DNA from: Marinibium conchae
GTDB taxonomy: Bacteria; Pseudomonadota; Gammaproteobacteria; Enterobacterales; Alteromonadaceae
Direction: 5' to 3'
NCBI RefSeq assembly: GCF_015595035.1
Contig: NZ_JADNRN010000001.1
Coordinates: 1,116,001-1,180,000, forward strand
Length of the DNA stretch: 64,000 nucleotides
The position numbers were made by a program, and so were the translations under genes. Below the pieces are notes generated by a model that saw nothing but the letters and a program-made list of their open reading frames with translations, did no database searches and had not been told where the DNA came from. Below, in pieces: positions 25,923-35,272 of the stretch (position 1 is its first letter; every line of letters begins with the position of its first letter).

Positions 25923-28275
25923 TATTGTAGCTTATTAACTCACCATGAAGCGCATTGAGCTCTTGCTGAACATCTTGCCATTGAGTGTTGACTTGTGTGG
26001 CATCAATGTCTAGTTGGCAGAGTTCTTCTAAGCCTTGGCAGGCCTTGTTAAGGTCCTTTGCTCCAATAATCAGAGCGCTGCTTTTCATGCCATGTGCAAG
26101 GCTGCCTAATTGTATCCAGTCCTTTTTTGCAGCATAATTTTCAAGTTCAACCTTAGCGCTAATAAAATTGTCAATGTATTGTTCAAAAAAGCTGCGTAAA
26201 TCCTCTACAGAAATCTCGCCCAAAATATCGACCAATGCTGCGATATCAAATTTGCTAGCATCACAACTATCATCTTGCATGTCGTTAGTGCTTGAAGATT
26301 CTGAGAGGTTTTTTACTTGTAATAATTCGGCGATGCTATGAAGTGTGAGGGGTTTCATAATTATATCGCTCGCGCCTGCGAGTTTGCAGCAATCTAGGCA
26401 GTGTTGGGTTTTATCGGCGGTAACCACAAACATCGGAATTGCGGCTCTGCCATCAGTCTGCTCAATTTTCCGTAAACTGCTAATCAGTTCGGCACCGTTC
26501 ATTCCAGGCATTTGGTAATCACTCAGCACAACATCAAAAGACTCTTCCTTAAATTTGGCTGGTGCCTCAAGGGGATCTAACAAAAAGTCTGCTGTTACGC
26601 CTATTTTTTCAATTTGGCGTTTTAATACAAACATATTGTCTGCGTTATCTTCAACGACCAACACTTTACAATGACCATAAACTGGATTTTCGCTACTAAA
26701 CTTGCCCGCTTCCGAAGTATTGCCGCTTTCGTCATTCATGCTTGGGGTGAAGTTTGTGTCGACATCACTGAAGTTACCCAAAATAGTGTCAATAAAGCTA
26801 TTTAGTTTTAGAGGAGAGTTTGAACAATAGTCACTTCTGTGTTCTCGTTTTTGGTTGGACAATAGAAAGACCTGACCCTCATATTCAATATTATTAAGTA
26901 GGTCTTGCCCTCGTGCATTGGCCTTATTGGCGAAGAGTACTTCGTCATCTTCTAAATGCTCTGGCAACTCTTTGCAAAACTTTGTTTTGAAGTGGAAAAA
27001 AGGCTTATAGGCATTCATTGCTTTTAAAAAGTAGGGACTATCAGTAATCAGTATTTTCTTATCAGCCAGTTTGTTACCCAGGTAGTGGGAGAGAGGTGTT
27101 GGTCTGGCTTCACTATTTAGAGGGAAGGCGAAGGTAAAGACGGTGCCTTTATTTAGCTCACTTGAAACTTCCAAACTTCCGCCCATTAACCATGATATTT
27201 TTTGGCAAATACTTAGCCCGAGTCCACTGCCACCAAATTGACGATGCGTTTCCGTTGAGGCTTGCTCAAAGCCGCCAAAAACATACTTTTGTTGTTCTTT
27301 AGATATGCCGATACCGTTATCTTTAACGGCGCAATAGACATGATTTTTCTCGACATCGTATAGCACTGTTAAAGACAATTTAGGATGAGCCGATCTATTG
27401 AATTTCAGGCCATTGCTTATTAGGTTATTGAGTACTTGAGTAAGACGTATATCATCAATTAACGCACACTCAGGGAGTCGCGGGTCCACCATCAACAACA
27501 GTTCTGTATTGGTCTGATTTGCGCTGCCGGCAAAATTCTCTATTACTTCCTCAAAAAGTGGACGAAGTTTAGTTGTGACGGGGGATAGTGTCACTTTGTT
27601 GGCATCGAATTTGGCAAAATCCAATACGTTGTTAATAAGACTAAGCAAATTATCTGCGTTTTTTTGAATACGTTTTATGTAGTCATTTTTGGCAATGTAG
27701 TCATCCAAAACGCATAAGTCGAGCATGCCAATTATGGCATTTAGGGGCGTTTTTACTTCATGGCTCATCGCTGCCATGAAGCTATTTTTTGCTTTGCTAA
27801 GTTTCTCGGCTTCCAGACAGGCGTTTTCAAACTGTTTATGCAGAGCGACAATAGAACTCTCGTCTGAAAAGATGCCAACCCGATAACCATCAGGGGTGAT
27901 AGAATCTTTATAACGTAAGAATCGGCCATTAACATTCTCGAACTCGACATTAATCGGCTTCATAGTGGTGATTTGGCGATGGATAAATCGATTGACCACT
28001 TTTATACTGAGGTCGTTGCGGTGCTCTATGCCTTGACTAATATGATTTAAAAGAGAGTCTGTTGATTGCTCTAAGAAGCTATTTTTGCCTTCGCCCGGAA
28101 ATAGGTGTAGAAAGGTATCATTGACATACACGACGCTGTGGTTTGACGATACTACAATGACACCATCAGATATTTTATCCAGTGCGAAGAGTAGTTGTGA
28201 TGATGTTTTATCTATGATTGTCATGAATGTACGCAAGCCGGATTTTTTAGTTAGAGTGCTCAAGCACTTTTGCAT
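25891..28275 (-). CDS. Cytoplasmic PAS hybrid histidine kinase with HPt domain
   Basis: The 794-residue protein has no membrane segment. Domain order: PAS-like sensor (about 25-145), HisKA with His172 in MAAMSHEVKTPLNA, HATPase with VKDNGIGI, GGSGLGLS and related boxes (about 275-388), a probable degenerate receiver (about 404-500), a receiver with Asp586 in VVLSDYQMPGMNG and Lys641-Pro, and an HPt domain with His728 in LAHGMKSSA. The full phosphorelay path is therefore in one chain. ATG 28275 opens the frame; ATG 28224 (MTIIDKTSS) may be the true start, and neither has a clear ribosome site. It is followed by the receiver gene with a 32-base overlap and preceded by the REC-TPR gene. Confidence 0.88.
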   Translation of the reverse strand: MQKCLSTLTKKSGLRTFMTIIDKTSSQLLFALDKISDGVIVVSSNHSVVYVNDTFLHLFPGEGKNSFLEQSTDSLLNHISQGIEHRNDLSIKVVNRFIHRQITTMKPINVEFENVNGRFLRYKDSITPDGYRVGIFSDESSIVALHKQFENACLEAEKLSKAKNSFMAAMSHEVKTPLNAIIGMLDLCVLDDYIAKNDYIKRIQKNADNLLSLINNVLDFAKFDANKVTLSPVTTKLRPLFEEVIENFAGSANQTNTELLLMVDPRLPECALIDDIRLTQVLNNLISNGLKFNRSAHPKLSLTVLYDVEKNHVYCAVKDNGIGISKEQQKYVFGGFEQASTETHRQFGGSGLGLSICQKISWLMGGSLEVSSELNKGTVFTFAFPLNSEARPTPLSHYLGNKLADKKILITDSPYFLKAMNAYKPFFHFKTKFCKELPEHLEDDEVLFANKANARGQDLLNNIEYEGQVFLLSNQKREHRSDYCSNSPLKLNSFIDTILGNFSDVDTNFTPSMNDESGNTSEAGKFSSENPVYGHCKVLVVEDNADNMFVLKRQIEKIGVTADFLLDPLEAPAKFKEESFDVVLSDYQMPGMNGAELISSLRKIEQTDGRAAIPMFVVTADKTQHCLDCCKLAGASDIIMKPLTLHSIAELLQVKNLSESSSTNDMQDDSCDASKFDIAALVDILGEISVEDLRSFFEQYIDNFISAKVELENYAAKKDWIQLGSLAHGMKSSALIIGAKDLNKACQGLEELCQLDIDATQVNTQWQDVQQELNALHGELISYNIDAEMAKNLD

Positions 28276-28326
28276 ACAGTTTTAACGGCAATGTTGCGTA
28301 AAGCTTTAAAGACTTCGAAGCGGACT

Positions 28327-29973
28327 TTATTGCATCACTTTTTCAATATCATCCTGAATTGTTTCAAATTTTTGTTTGTGTACATCTCGTAAAGGCATGT
28401 TTTTTACAAAGCGGTAATGTTCTCTACATTCTTGTTGTAAGGCGTTATTCCCAGCCTCGTTATTTTCAAGCAGTTTTACAATACTTTGAAGAAGGTTAAG
28501 CGTCACGCCTATATTCGTCGGTGAAATACTTTTTGCTTCCTTGAAAGTATCATAAGCACTTTGATACTTGCCCTCACTATAATCCGAAATCCCCAATTTG
28601 TTTAATCGAATATAGTTCTTTTGATTTTCAGCTGCGGTGTCGAATGATGAAGATATAGATAAAGCCACATTGGGGTCGAGCTTTTCCCCTTGTTTTTCTA
28701 ACGACTTTTTAACTTTTAAAGCTTCTTCGAAATCGCCTAAATCTAACATTAATTTAAGGCTATCTGCTGCCAATGCCGCTGGGTAGTCAACAAACTGTTG
28801 CTCAATTTTGATTTGAGCTTCCTCAAGACTCACTTTGCTCTGTGTAATGTTATTATTCAAGTGTAATATTCGTGCATTAATTAGCTTCTCAAACACCTCA
28901 AAATCAAAGCCTTTTTGTATTTTTAAGGCGCTCTCATCAAGCTTGATTTTTTTAACAGTAAGTTCCGCTTCTTGCATTAAACGTATGCTTTCTTTCTTTT
29001 GATCTGCATGCTCTGCTGCATCTAAAATACTGCGAACATAACTACACATATGATTTACGTCGCGGTGCACCGAACGTTGCGATAATTCAAAAATGGATTG
29101 GGAGGACTGCATCGCGGTATTAAAATCACCATTTGCTCTTGCTATCTCACAAACTTTAAATTGTCTGTCTATTGACAGAGGTGATAAAGCGATAGCATCT
29201 TTGATGTATTTCAGCGCGTCTTCGGGCATGTTATTTTCAAAATAAGCCTGCGAGAGTATGTCATATGATTCTACATCGTTACGAGATGCATCTATTGCTT
29301 GCTTGGCTAAATCAATCGCGTCTTGGAATTCTTGTTTCAACAGTTTTGTTTTTGCCATTGCACTCAAGGCCCACTGGATGGAGCGCTGCTTAAGTAGCTT
29401 AGACAGTATTGCTTCGGCTTTGTCATATTGTTCGGTCTTCCAATACAACTGCACTAAAATCTGAACACAGTGCGCCGTATATTTAGTGCCAACCTCAAGA
29501 AAATGTTCGCAGGTATCAATACTTAATTCATATTTCTCATGTTCAATTTGACTGTAAAGCGCAGACAGCGCTAAACGCTTGTTTTTTGCTCGAGTAATTC
29601 TGGCGTTTAACTGTGCTTGAGAGAATGGTTTGACAAGGTAATCATCTGGTTGCTTTTCAAGTGAGCCAAGAACCATTGAGCGCGCACTGTCACCGCTTAT
29701 CATGATAAATACTGCTGAGGGCTTTATCAGATGGAGCTTGCGAACCTCTTCTAAAAATTCGAAACCGTTTTTTCTGTTTGTACCGAGATGAAGATCGCAA
29801 ACAATAATGTCGTAAGCCGCTTTCTTACACGCTTTTAAACCGGTTTCAGCCGACATTTCGGTATCTATTTTTTTTGCACCCAAGCTACTTAACAAACCCT
29901 TTAACAGATTTAAAAACGGTCGTCGGTCTTCAACAACGAGGCAACGTTTGTCAGCGTAATCTAGCTTATCCAT
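28327..29973 (-). CDS. REC-TPR response regulator in the phosphorelay operon
   Basis: A 548-residue protein with an N-terminal receiver (CLVVEDRRPF acidic pair at 15-16, phosphoacceptor Asp60 in IIVCDLHLGTN, Lys-Pro in YLVKPFSQ) and about 400 residues of TPR-like helices (SLQAYFENNMPEDALKYI-type units, YQSAYDTFKEAKSISPTN). It has the same architecture as the orphan at 7156-8814, so the two are paralogs. Output is presumably by protein-protein contact. It is the first gene of a minus-strand set with the hybrid kinase 51 bases downstream and the two-receiver protein after that. Specific role unknown. Confidence 0.85.
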   Translation of the reverse strand: MDKLDYADKRCLVVEDRRPFLNLLKGLLSSLGAKKIDTEMSAETGLKACKKAAYDIIVCDLHLGTNRKNGFEFLEEVRKLHLIKPSAVFIMISGDSARSMVLGSLEKQPDDYLVKPFSQAQLNARITRAKNKRLALSALYSQIEHEKYELSIDTCEHFLEVGTKYTAHCVQILVQLYWKTEQYDKAEAILSKLLKQRSIQWALSAMAKTKLLKQEFQDAIDLAKQAIDASRNDVESYDILSQAYFENNMPEDALKYIKDAIALSPLSIDRQFKVCEIARANGDFNTAMQSSQSIFELSQRSVHRDVNHMCSYVRSILDAAEHADQKKESIRLMQEAELTVKKIKLDESALKIQKGFDFEVFEKLINARILHLNNNITQSKVSLEEAQIKIEQQFVDYPAALAADSLKLMLDLGDFEEALKVKKSLEKQGEKLDPNVALSISSSFDTAAENQKNYIRLNKLGISDYSEGKYQSAYDTFKEAKSISPTNIGVTLNLLQSIVKLLENNEAGNNALQQECREHYRFVKNMPLRDVHKQKFETIQDDIEKVMQ

Positions 29974-30180
29974 AATATAAACTATCCATTAATGTGTAGG
30001 CCTTTAGTTATTGTCATTTGTTTGCTTCATTGGCGCCTGATAGTCTGTCAAATATTGGTGAGCAGAGTCAGAACAATCAACATGTTTTAGCTGTGTTTTC
30101 TCATTCTGTTATCGCTTCGGTGTTAAAAAACTTGAGTTTTTACCTTGTTACGACGATAACAAATTATAGCCAATTTAACT

Positions 30181-30726
30181 ATGCGCACAATGGATAAAAT
30201 CGCAAGCCAATACATTCAACAAGAGCTTAAACTTGCTCGTAGCGCACATTCTGCGACGCCTAATAAAAGCTTGTTTTATCTATATTTATCAATGCATGAG
30301 CAAGTGCAGGCGCAGGAAATTCGGTTTCCCATCCTAGAGGAAGGTCAAGGTTCTGGGAATGCAAAAGCATCCCTTGATATAGAAAATAATCACTATCGGC
30401 ATCCAGCACTAGTTATCAATAACAAGGATTTCAGCCGTCAACAGGAATATACTACCGCTATCGAACATGGCAGCGTAAGTACTTTACGCTTGCTCGCTGC
30501 CATGCACCCTCAAAGTTTGTCTTACACTAACAACGCCTTTGCTATCGATGATGCAGTGATAGAGAATGCGAGTTTGCGTGCGCAGCGAACGATGCTTCGA
30601 AAAAACCTAAACAGTGAAGATGGCAATTTGCACGCTGAAAATGACCTTGTTATCGAGTCACAAGCCACGCCGACTCAACTGTTTGAACTCATACCTAAAG
30701 CTAACACTTTTTCACAAAGTCTTTAA
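30181..30726 (+). CDS. Conserved protein, possibly VC2046/SO_2500 family
   Basis: The 181-residue protein is soluble, acidic to neutral, with no signal peptide. Residues 10-40 ([28 protein letters not shown] in parts) form a helix-rich N-terminus that recalls the VC2046/SO_2500 family of small proteins in Vibrio and Shewanella, but I am unsure. A Gly/Asn-rich middle and a charged C-terminal half follow. The start is ATG 30181 or ATG 30190. It precedes trhO by 77 bases on the same strand. No function can be given. Confidence 0.55.
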   Translation: MRTMDKIASQYIQQELKLARSAHSATPNKSLFYLYLSMHEQVQAQEIRFPILEEGQGSGNAKASLDIENNHYRHPALVINNKDFSRQQEYTTAIEHGSVSTLRLLAAMHPQSLSYTNNAFAIDDAVIENASLRAQRTMLRKNLNSEDGNLHAENDLVIESQATPTQLFELIPKANTFSQSL

Positions 30727-30803
30727 AGCGCCAACGCTTTCTGGTATTGTGCGCGCGCAATTTTGCACTGGTTTTACGTTCCAATAAGCAAAAGGACAAA
30801 AAA

Positions 30804-31796
30804 ATGAACAACTACCTCGTGTGTGCCTTATACAAATTTGTGTCGTTAAATGACTATCAAGAAATGAGAGTGCCCCTCAAAAATTTCATGGAAGAAGCGA
30901 ATATAAAAGGAACGCTCTTACTTGCCTCTGAAGGCATCAACGGCACGGTCTCAGGAAGTCAAGATGCCATTGACGCCTTACTTGAATATCTCAACGCAGA
31001 CGAACGCATTAATCCTATCTCTTTCAAAACATCTTGGCATGAAGAACAGCCTTTTTATCGCACTAAAGTAAAGTTAAAAAGTGAAATTGTGACCATGGGA
31101 GTGGAAGGGATCGACCCTCTCAATACCGTTGGAACATACGTAAAACCGAAGGACTGGAATGATCTGATTTCTGACCCTGAGGTTACGCTTATTGATACTC
31201 GCAATGATTATGAAATTGAAATTGGTAGCTTCAAACACGCTATTAATCCGAAAACAGAAACATTTAGAGAGTTTCCGGACTATGTTGAAAAAAACCTAGA
31301 CCCAGCAAAACATAAAAAAGTAGCTATGTTCTGTACCGGTGGTATTCGTTGTGAAAAATCGACGGCCTATTTAAAAGAGCAAGGCTTTGAAAATGTATAT
31401 CATCTTGAGGGAGGGATTCTGCAATACCTTGAAGATGTGCCGAAAGAGGAAACCTTGTGGGAAGGTGATTGCTTTGTTTTTGATAACAGAGTGGCAGTTA
31501 ATCACGATTTAGAGAAAAGTGACTACGACCAGTGTTACGGATGTCGTCTACCGATTACCGATGAGGATAAAGCAAGCGAACAATATGAGGCTGGCGTTTC
31601 TTGTCCAAAGTGTTTTGGAACACATACAGATGAGCAACTTGTTCGATTCAGAGAGCGCGAAAAACAAGTGCGCCTAGCCAAGCAACGACGAGAGGAGCAT
31701 GTAGGCACAGAAGCCCGCTTGGTCATGGAGAATAAGAGAAAGGAAAAGGCTGCTCTACAGAGAGAGCGCAGTATGTTGAAAAACAAACAAAAATAG
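30804..31796 (+). CDS. trhO: TrhO tRNA uridine-34 hydroxylase (YceA, rhodanese family)
   Basis: The 330-residue protein matches E. coli YceA/TrhO: N-terminal [11 protein letters not shown] and [13 protein letters not shown] acylphosphatase-like part, a rhodanese domain with Cys177 in [11 protein letters not shown] (second Cys183), and the C-terminal Cys-rich stretch QCYGCRLPI / GVSCPKC. TrhO installs ho5U34 in tRNAs in an oxygen-dependent way, the first step toward cmo5U and mcmo5U. The frame is open upstream to 30747 but ATG 30804 follows AAAAGGAC and gives the family N-terminus. CmoM, which acts at the end of the same pathway, is encoded at 5743-6537. Confidence 0.93.
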   Translation: MNNYLVCALYKFVSLNDYQEMRVPLKNFMEEANIKGTLLLASEGINGTVSGSQDAIDALLEYLNADERINPISFKTSWHEEQPFYRTKVKLKSEIVTMGVEGIDPLNTVGTYVKPKDWNDLISDPEVTLIDTRNDYEIEIGSFKHAINPKTETFREFPDYVEKNLDPAKHKKVAMFCTGGIRCEKSTAYLKEQGFENVYHLEGGILQYLEDVPKEETLWEGDCFVFDNRVAVNHDLEKSDYDQCYGCRLPITDEDKASEQYEAGVSCPKCFGTHTDEQLVRFREREKQVRLAKQRREEHVGTEARLVMENKRKEKAALQRERSMLKNKQK

Positions 31797-31801
31797 AGCT
31801 T

Positions 31802-31830
31802 TGCGCGGATTTGTCCTAGACTTCCGCGCA
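31802..31830. other. GC-rich hairpin downstream of trhO
   Basis: Inverted repeat TGCGCGGA / TCCGCGCA with a 13-base loop directly after trhO and 50 bases before the EF-hand gene. No T-run follows, so it may be an mRNA-stabilising or weak terminator element. Confidence 0.4.
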
Positions 31831-31879
31831 TACAAGAGAGTAAACTAGACCCATAAAGAAAAGGTCACGAGATCAAAAA

Positions 31880-32128
31880 ATGAGCCAAGACAAACAATTA
31901 AGCGAAGAGCAAGTAGCTGCAATCAGAAAAGACTTCGATTTTTTCGATAAAGACTTAAATGGTCAAATTGATTTGCACGAGTTTATTGAATTGCTTACCG
32001 TTATTTCGCCAAAGACCAAAGCCAGCAATGTGCAAGAAGGCTTCAGTATGATAGATGAAAACGGTGATGGCTTTATCGACTTTGAAGAGTTCCTAGATTG
32101 GTGGAAAGAAGGTTGGTGGGAGTACTAG
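31880..32128 (+). CDS. Small EF-hand calcium-binding protein
   Basis: An 82-residue cytoplasmic protein made of one EF-hand pair. Loop 1 is D23-K-D25-L-N27-G-Q29-I-D31-L-H-E34 and loop 2 is D59-E-N61-G-D63-G-F65-I-D67-F-E-E70; all ligand positions are filled, so both should bind calcium. The C-terminus is unusually tryptophan-rich (DWWKEGWWEY), which could serve as a target-binding or dimer surface. It lacks a signal peptide, unlike many bacterial calerythrin or exported EF-hand proteins. Related calmodulin-like mini-proteins occur in Alteromonadales; role unknown. A terminator follows. Confidence 0.9.
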   Translation: MSQDKQLSEEQVAAIRKDFDFFDKDLNGQIDLHEFIELLTVISPKTKASNVQEGFSMIDENGDGFIDFEEFLDWWKEGWWEY

Positions 32129-32157
32129 CCTTATCTCTGCGATGTATTTCAATATCC

Positions 32158-32187
32158 TAAATGACGGCTACTTGCCGTCATTTTTCG
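32158..32187 (+). terminator. Rho-independent terminator after EF-hand gene
   Basis: Stem AATGACGGC / GCCGTCATT with a 5-base loop TACTT and a TTTTT tail, 30 bases after the EF-hand stop codon. Confidence 0.8.
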
Positions 32188-32314
32188 TTTAGCCGCTAGG
32201 CTATGTGGTGTAGCTGCCAGACTATATGCTTGCATGATATTTATTATGCACACCCAGTTTATCAATGTCCCTTATAGCACTGAAAATGCAGCGTTAGCTA
32301 GATGACAGCGATTA

Positions 32315-33685
32315 TCAGTCGTCCGGCTGTGTTTTAGTCAAATCTATTTCGCTTTTATCAATATCGGATTCGGCCTCAGGGAGTGGTGCGACTTTCCTGC
32401 GTTTCATAGGGGCAAACCCAATATCGCTTCCGTCCATCGTAGTGATTCTTTTCTTCTTTGCTTTAATGGCTTTTGGTTTCGTTTTCTGTTTCGCTTTTCC
32501 GATAAGGTCACTTTTCAGCTTCGGTTTTGCTTTGCTACCAGCATATTTTGTATCGATGCCATCGAACACGGAAAAGGGATAGTCTTGACCGAACTTTGCC
32601 TTGATTGCTAAGAAACTATGCCAGTCTTTTTTGCTTACGAAAGAGACTGCATTTCCTTTATTGCCAGCCCGGCCAGTTCTGCCAATACGATGAACGTACT
32701 CGTCTGCAAATTTTGGCAGGTCATAATTAATCACAATAGCCACGTTGAGGAGGTCAAGGCCCCGTGACGCTAGGTCTGTTGTGACCAATACAGCCTGTTG
32801 ACCTTTCGAAAAGGCATTAATGACACTCGAGCGTTGCGACTGCGCTAACTCGCCATGCAATGCGATAGCGTGCAAGCCTTTCTCGTTAAGTTGCTCTGCA
32901 ATTCTTCCGGTATCTTCTCTGGTTGCAGTAAACACAATTGCTTGTTCACGGTTAATGAGTTGTAGGGCTTTCAATAGAAGTTTATCTTTATGGCTCACAC
33001 CGTCCGACAAATAAAATGCTTGTGCTATATCAATATGTGGTTGCGCTGCGTTGTCGATAACGACGATTTCTGGTGACTTCAATAATTTCTCGGTCATTTC
33101 ATGCACTGCGGCGCTGTCAATCGTTGCAGAAAACATCATCGTTTGTCTTTTCCGATGGTTTGCAGCTGCGTGTATCTGATCTAATTGCTCTTTAAAGCCA
33201 AGCTCGAGCATTCTATCTGCTTCATCTAAAATAAGTAGTTCAATGCCGTGTAAAAAAAAACTTCTGCCGTTAATATGGTCGGCGAGTCTGCCGGCAGTTG
33301 CAACAATCACGTCGGGGTTCTTACGCAATACTTTTACTTGGTCGTTGAAGTTTTCTCCCCCCACCACGAGGGCAGTCGATACACCTTGGTTAGCGCAAAG
33401 TTTCTTGGCTTGCATGAAGACTTGCTTGGCGAGCTCACGAGTTGGTGCAAGAATAATCGCCCGAGGGTCCTTCCTGCTTAGTGCTTTACTCGTTAATAAG
33501 CGATTAATAGCAGGAACAAGAAATGCAAAGGTTTTGCCTGAACCCGTTTTCGCACCCACTACAAGGTCTTTTCCCTTTAAGCTATGGGGAATTGTTTTTT
33601 GTTGAACCTCTGTCATTGTCTCTATCTGTTGTATCGCTAGTGACTTAATGATGCGGTTATTGATTGGAAGTTCGGAAAATAACAA
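32315..33685 (-). CDS. DEAD-box RNA helicase (SrmB/RhlE-like)
   Basis: The protein has all DEAD-box motifs: Q-motif region ending IPHSLKGKDLVVGAKTGSGKT (Walker A in GAKTGSGKT), APTRELAKQV, VATAGRL, DEAD, SATIDS, TTDLASRGLDLL and HRIGRTGRAG. A basic Lys-rich tail (about 380-456) probably helps RNA binding. The open frame reaches an ATG at 33772, but that start would lie within the scoB terminator hairpin (33747-33780). The TTG at 33685 follows GAGG with 7-base spacing and gives LLFSELPINNRI, the usual helicase N-terminus (456 residues). Exact subfamily (ribosome assembly or mRNA turnover) is not decided. Confidence 0.88.
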   Translation of the reverse strand: MLFSELPINNRIIKSLAIQQIETMTEVQQKTIPHSLKGKDLVVGAKTGSGKTFAFLVPAINRLLTSKALSRKDPRAIILAPTRELAKQVFMQAKKLCANQGVSTALVVGGENFNDQVKVLRKNPDVIVATAGRLADHINGRSFFLHGIELLILDEADRMLELGFKEQLDQIHAAANHRKRQTMMFSATIDSAAVHEMTEKLLKSPEIVVIDNAAQPHIDIAQAFYLSDGVSHKDKLLLKALQLINREQAIVFTATREDTGRIAEQLNEKGLHAIALHGELAQSQRSSVINAFSKGQQAVLVTTDLASRGLDLLNVAIVINYDLPKFADEYVHRIGRTGRAGNKGNAVSFVSKKDWHSFLAIKAKFGQDYPFSVFDGIDTKYAGSKAKPKLKSDLIGKAKQKTKPKAIKAKKKRITTMDGSDIGFAPMKRRKVAPLPEAESDIDKSEIDLTKTQPDD

Positions 33686-33746
33686 AGTGCAACCTCGACG
33701 TGATAATTGCTGGGCATTATCCGCTAAATAGGCACGGGATAAAAGC

Positions 33747-33780
33747 AAAACCCTGAAGCTTCTTACAAACACAGGGTTTT
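33747..33780 (-). terminator. Terminator downstream of scoB (minus strand)
   Basis: Nine-base stem AAAACCCTG / CAGGGTTTT with a 16-base loop; read on the minus strand it is followed by GCTTTTATCC with a T-rich tail. It lies 50 bases after the scoB stop and upstream of the helicase start. Confidence 0.65.
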
Positions 33781-33829
33781 ACATGATTAAATTGGAGAAT
33801 CGGACTGCGCTTGGAAAGCTGCTAACCGT

Positions 33830-34486
33830 TTAGATGGTCATTTCAGGTATATCACCTTCAACAACGAGTTTACCTGCCGTTTTTTCCTCAATTTCTTCTA
33901 TTGACACCCCTGGAGCACGTTCTCTCAAGTAAAAAGCCTTATCTTTTACCTCAAGAACGGCTAAATCGGTAATAATGCGAGTAATACAATTTACACCAGT
34001 GAGGGGGAGAGTGCAGGCCGAAAGTAACTTTGAATTCCCTCGTTTATCCGCATGAGTCATGGTAACGATAATATTTTTAGCTCCAGCTACTAGGTCCATT
34101 GCGCCGCCCATTCCCTTAATCAGTTTGCCTGGTATCATCCAAGACGCAATGCTTCCATTCACATCCACCTCAAATGCCCCTAAAACAGTAAAATCCACGT
34201 GACCGCCACGTATCATGGCAAAACTCTCAGCAGAAGAGAATATTGATGCGCCTTTGCTTGCGGTTACGGTTTCTTTACCTGCATTTATCATGTCGGCATC
34301 AACTTCATCCTCGTGCGGATAAGCTCCCATCCCTAGAAGACCATTTTCGGATTGCAACATTACTTCAATGTCTTTGGGAACGTAGTTTGCTGCCAGAGTA
34401 GGTATGCCAATACCCAAATTTACATAATCACCATCTTTAAATTCCTGAGCGACACGCATTGCTATTTGTTCTCTAGATAAGGCCAT
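33830..34486 (-). CDS. scoB: 3-oxoacid (acetoacetate) CoA-transferase subunit B
   Basis: A 218-residue beta subunit of a family I CoA-transferase. The catalytic Glu47 is in the signature QSENGLLGMG, and NLGIGIPTLAANY and GGAMDLVAGAK are family features. Together with subunit A it moves CoA from succinyl-CoA to acetoacetate or a similar 3-oxoacid, feeding ketone bodies and leucine breakdown products into the TCA cycle. It starts 2 bases after the stop of scoA and ends before a terminator. The exact acceptor is inferred. Confidence 0.9.
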   Translation of the reverse strand: MALSREQIAMRVAQEFKDGDYVNLGIGIPTLAANYVPKDIEVMLQSENGLLGMGAYPHEDEVDADMINAGKETVTASKGASIFSSAESFAMIRGGHVDFTVLGAFEVDVNGSIASWMIPGKLIKGMGGAMDLVAGAKNIIVTMTHADKRGNSKLLSACTLPLTGVNCITRIITDLAVLEVKDKAFYLRERAPGVSIEEIEEKTAGKLVVEGDIPEMTI

Positions 34487-34488
34487 TT

Positions 34489-35193
34489 TTATGCTCCTTT
34501 CGACGTGACAAGTCGTTCTATGCGCTTTTCAAAATTACCTTGAATAACACGATCTATGTAAATTCCCGGCGTATGTATTTGGCTAGGTTCCAACTCACCA
34601 ACGTCCACGATTTCCTCCACCTCAAGAACGGTTATTTTCCCCGCCGTCGCTGCCATCGGATTGAAGTTCATCGCCGTGTGTCGATAGATGCAATTCCCAA
34701 ACTTGTCGGCTTTCCAAGCTTTTACAATAGCAAAATCAGCCGTGATTGCTTCTTCCATAATATAGTCTCGACCATTGAAGTTACGGCTTTCCTTACCTTC
34801 TCCTACTGGTGTTCCATACCCTGTAGCAGTGAAGAAAGCGGGAATACCAGCACCGCCGGCACGCATTTTTTCCGCAAGCGTGCCCTGAGGTGTTAATTCC
34901 ACTTCTAGCTCACCATTCAACAGTTGCTGTTCAAACAAGGCATTTTCGCCAACATAAGACGAAATCATTTTTTTAATTTGTTTGTCTTCAAGCAGAATAC
35001 CCAATCCAAAACCATCGACGCCACAATTGTTGGATACAACGGTAAGGCCATTTGTGCCCATTTTTTTTATCTGTGCAATGAGGCCTTCGGGAATACCACA
35101 CAAACCAAAGCCGCCAGCAATAACGGTCATGTTGTTTTGCAAACCCGCCATTGCCTCTTCATAACTTGATACTACTTTATTAAAACCAGCCAT
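34489..35193 (-). CDS. scoA: 3-oxoacid (acetoacetate) CoA-transferase subunit A
   Basis: A 234-residue alpha subunit of the CoA-transferase. [13 protein letters not shown] is the characteristic glycine-rich oxyanion segment, followed by [30 protein letters not shown] and the conserved [13 protein letters not shown] and NPMAA. It forms a heterodimer or heterotetramer with ScoB encoded directly after. The gene is divergent from a LysR gene with about 105 bases between them, which suggests LysR control. No LiuR-like dyad is visible upstream. Confidence 0.9.
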   Translation of the reverse strand: MAGFNKVVSSYEEAMAGLQNNMTVIAGGFGLCGIPEGLIAQIKKMGTNGLTVVSNNCGVDGFGLGILLEDKQIKKMISSYVGENALFEQQLLNGELEVELTPQGTLAEKMRAGGAGIPAFFTATGYGTPVGEGKESRNFNGRDYIMEEAITADFAIVKAWKADKFGNCIYRHTAMNFNPMAATAGKITVLEVEEIVDVGELEPSQIHTPGIYIDRVIQGNFEKRIERLVTSKGA

Positions 35194-35272
35194 TATTAAG
35201 TTACCTTATTTTTTACCATAATGAAGTATTGATGATCCTCTGTCTTTTGTAAAATTGATTTATCAGTTAGAC

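Noticed and set aside
28255-28268. Palindrome AGTGCT-CA-AGCACT near the kinase gene start
   Set aside because: Only 6-bp arms, no second copy seen, and it may lie within coding sequence if the kinase begins at 28275.
29974-30180. 207-base gap between the REC-TPR gene and the conserved protein gene, examined for an RNA gene or riboswitch
   Set aside because: It is AT-rich and holds divergent promoters at most; no conserved RNA structure or tRNA-like cloverleaf was seen.
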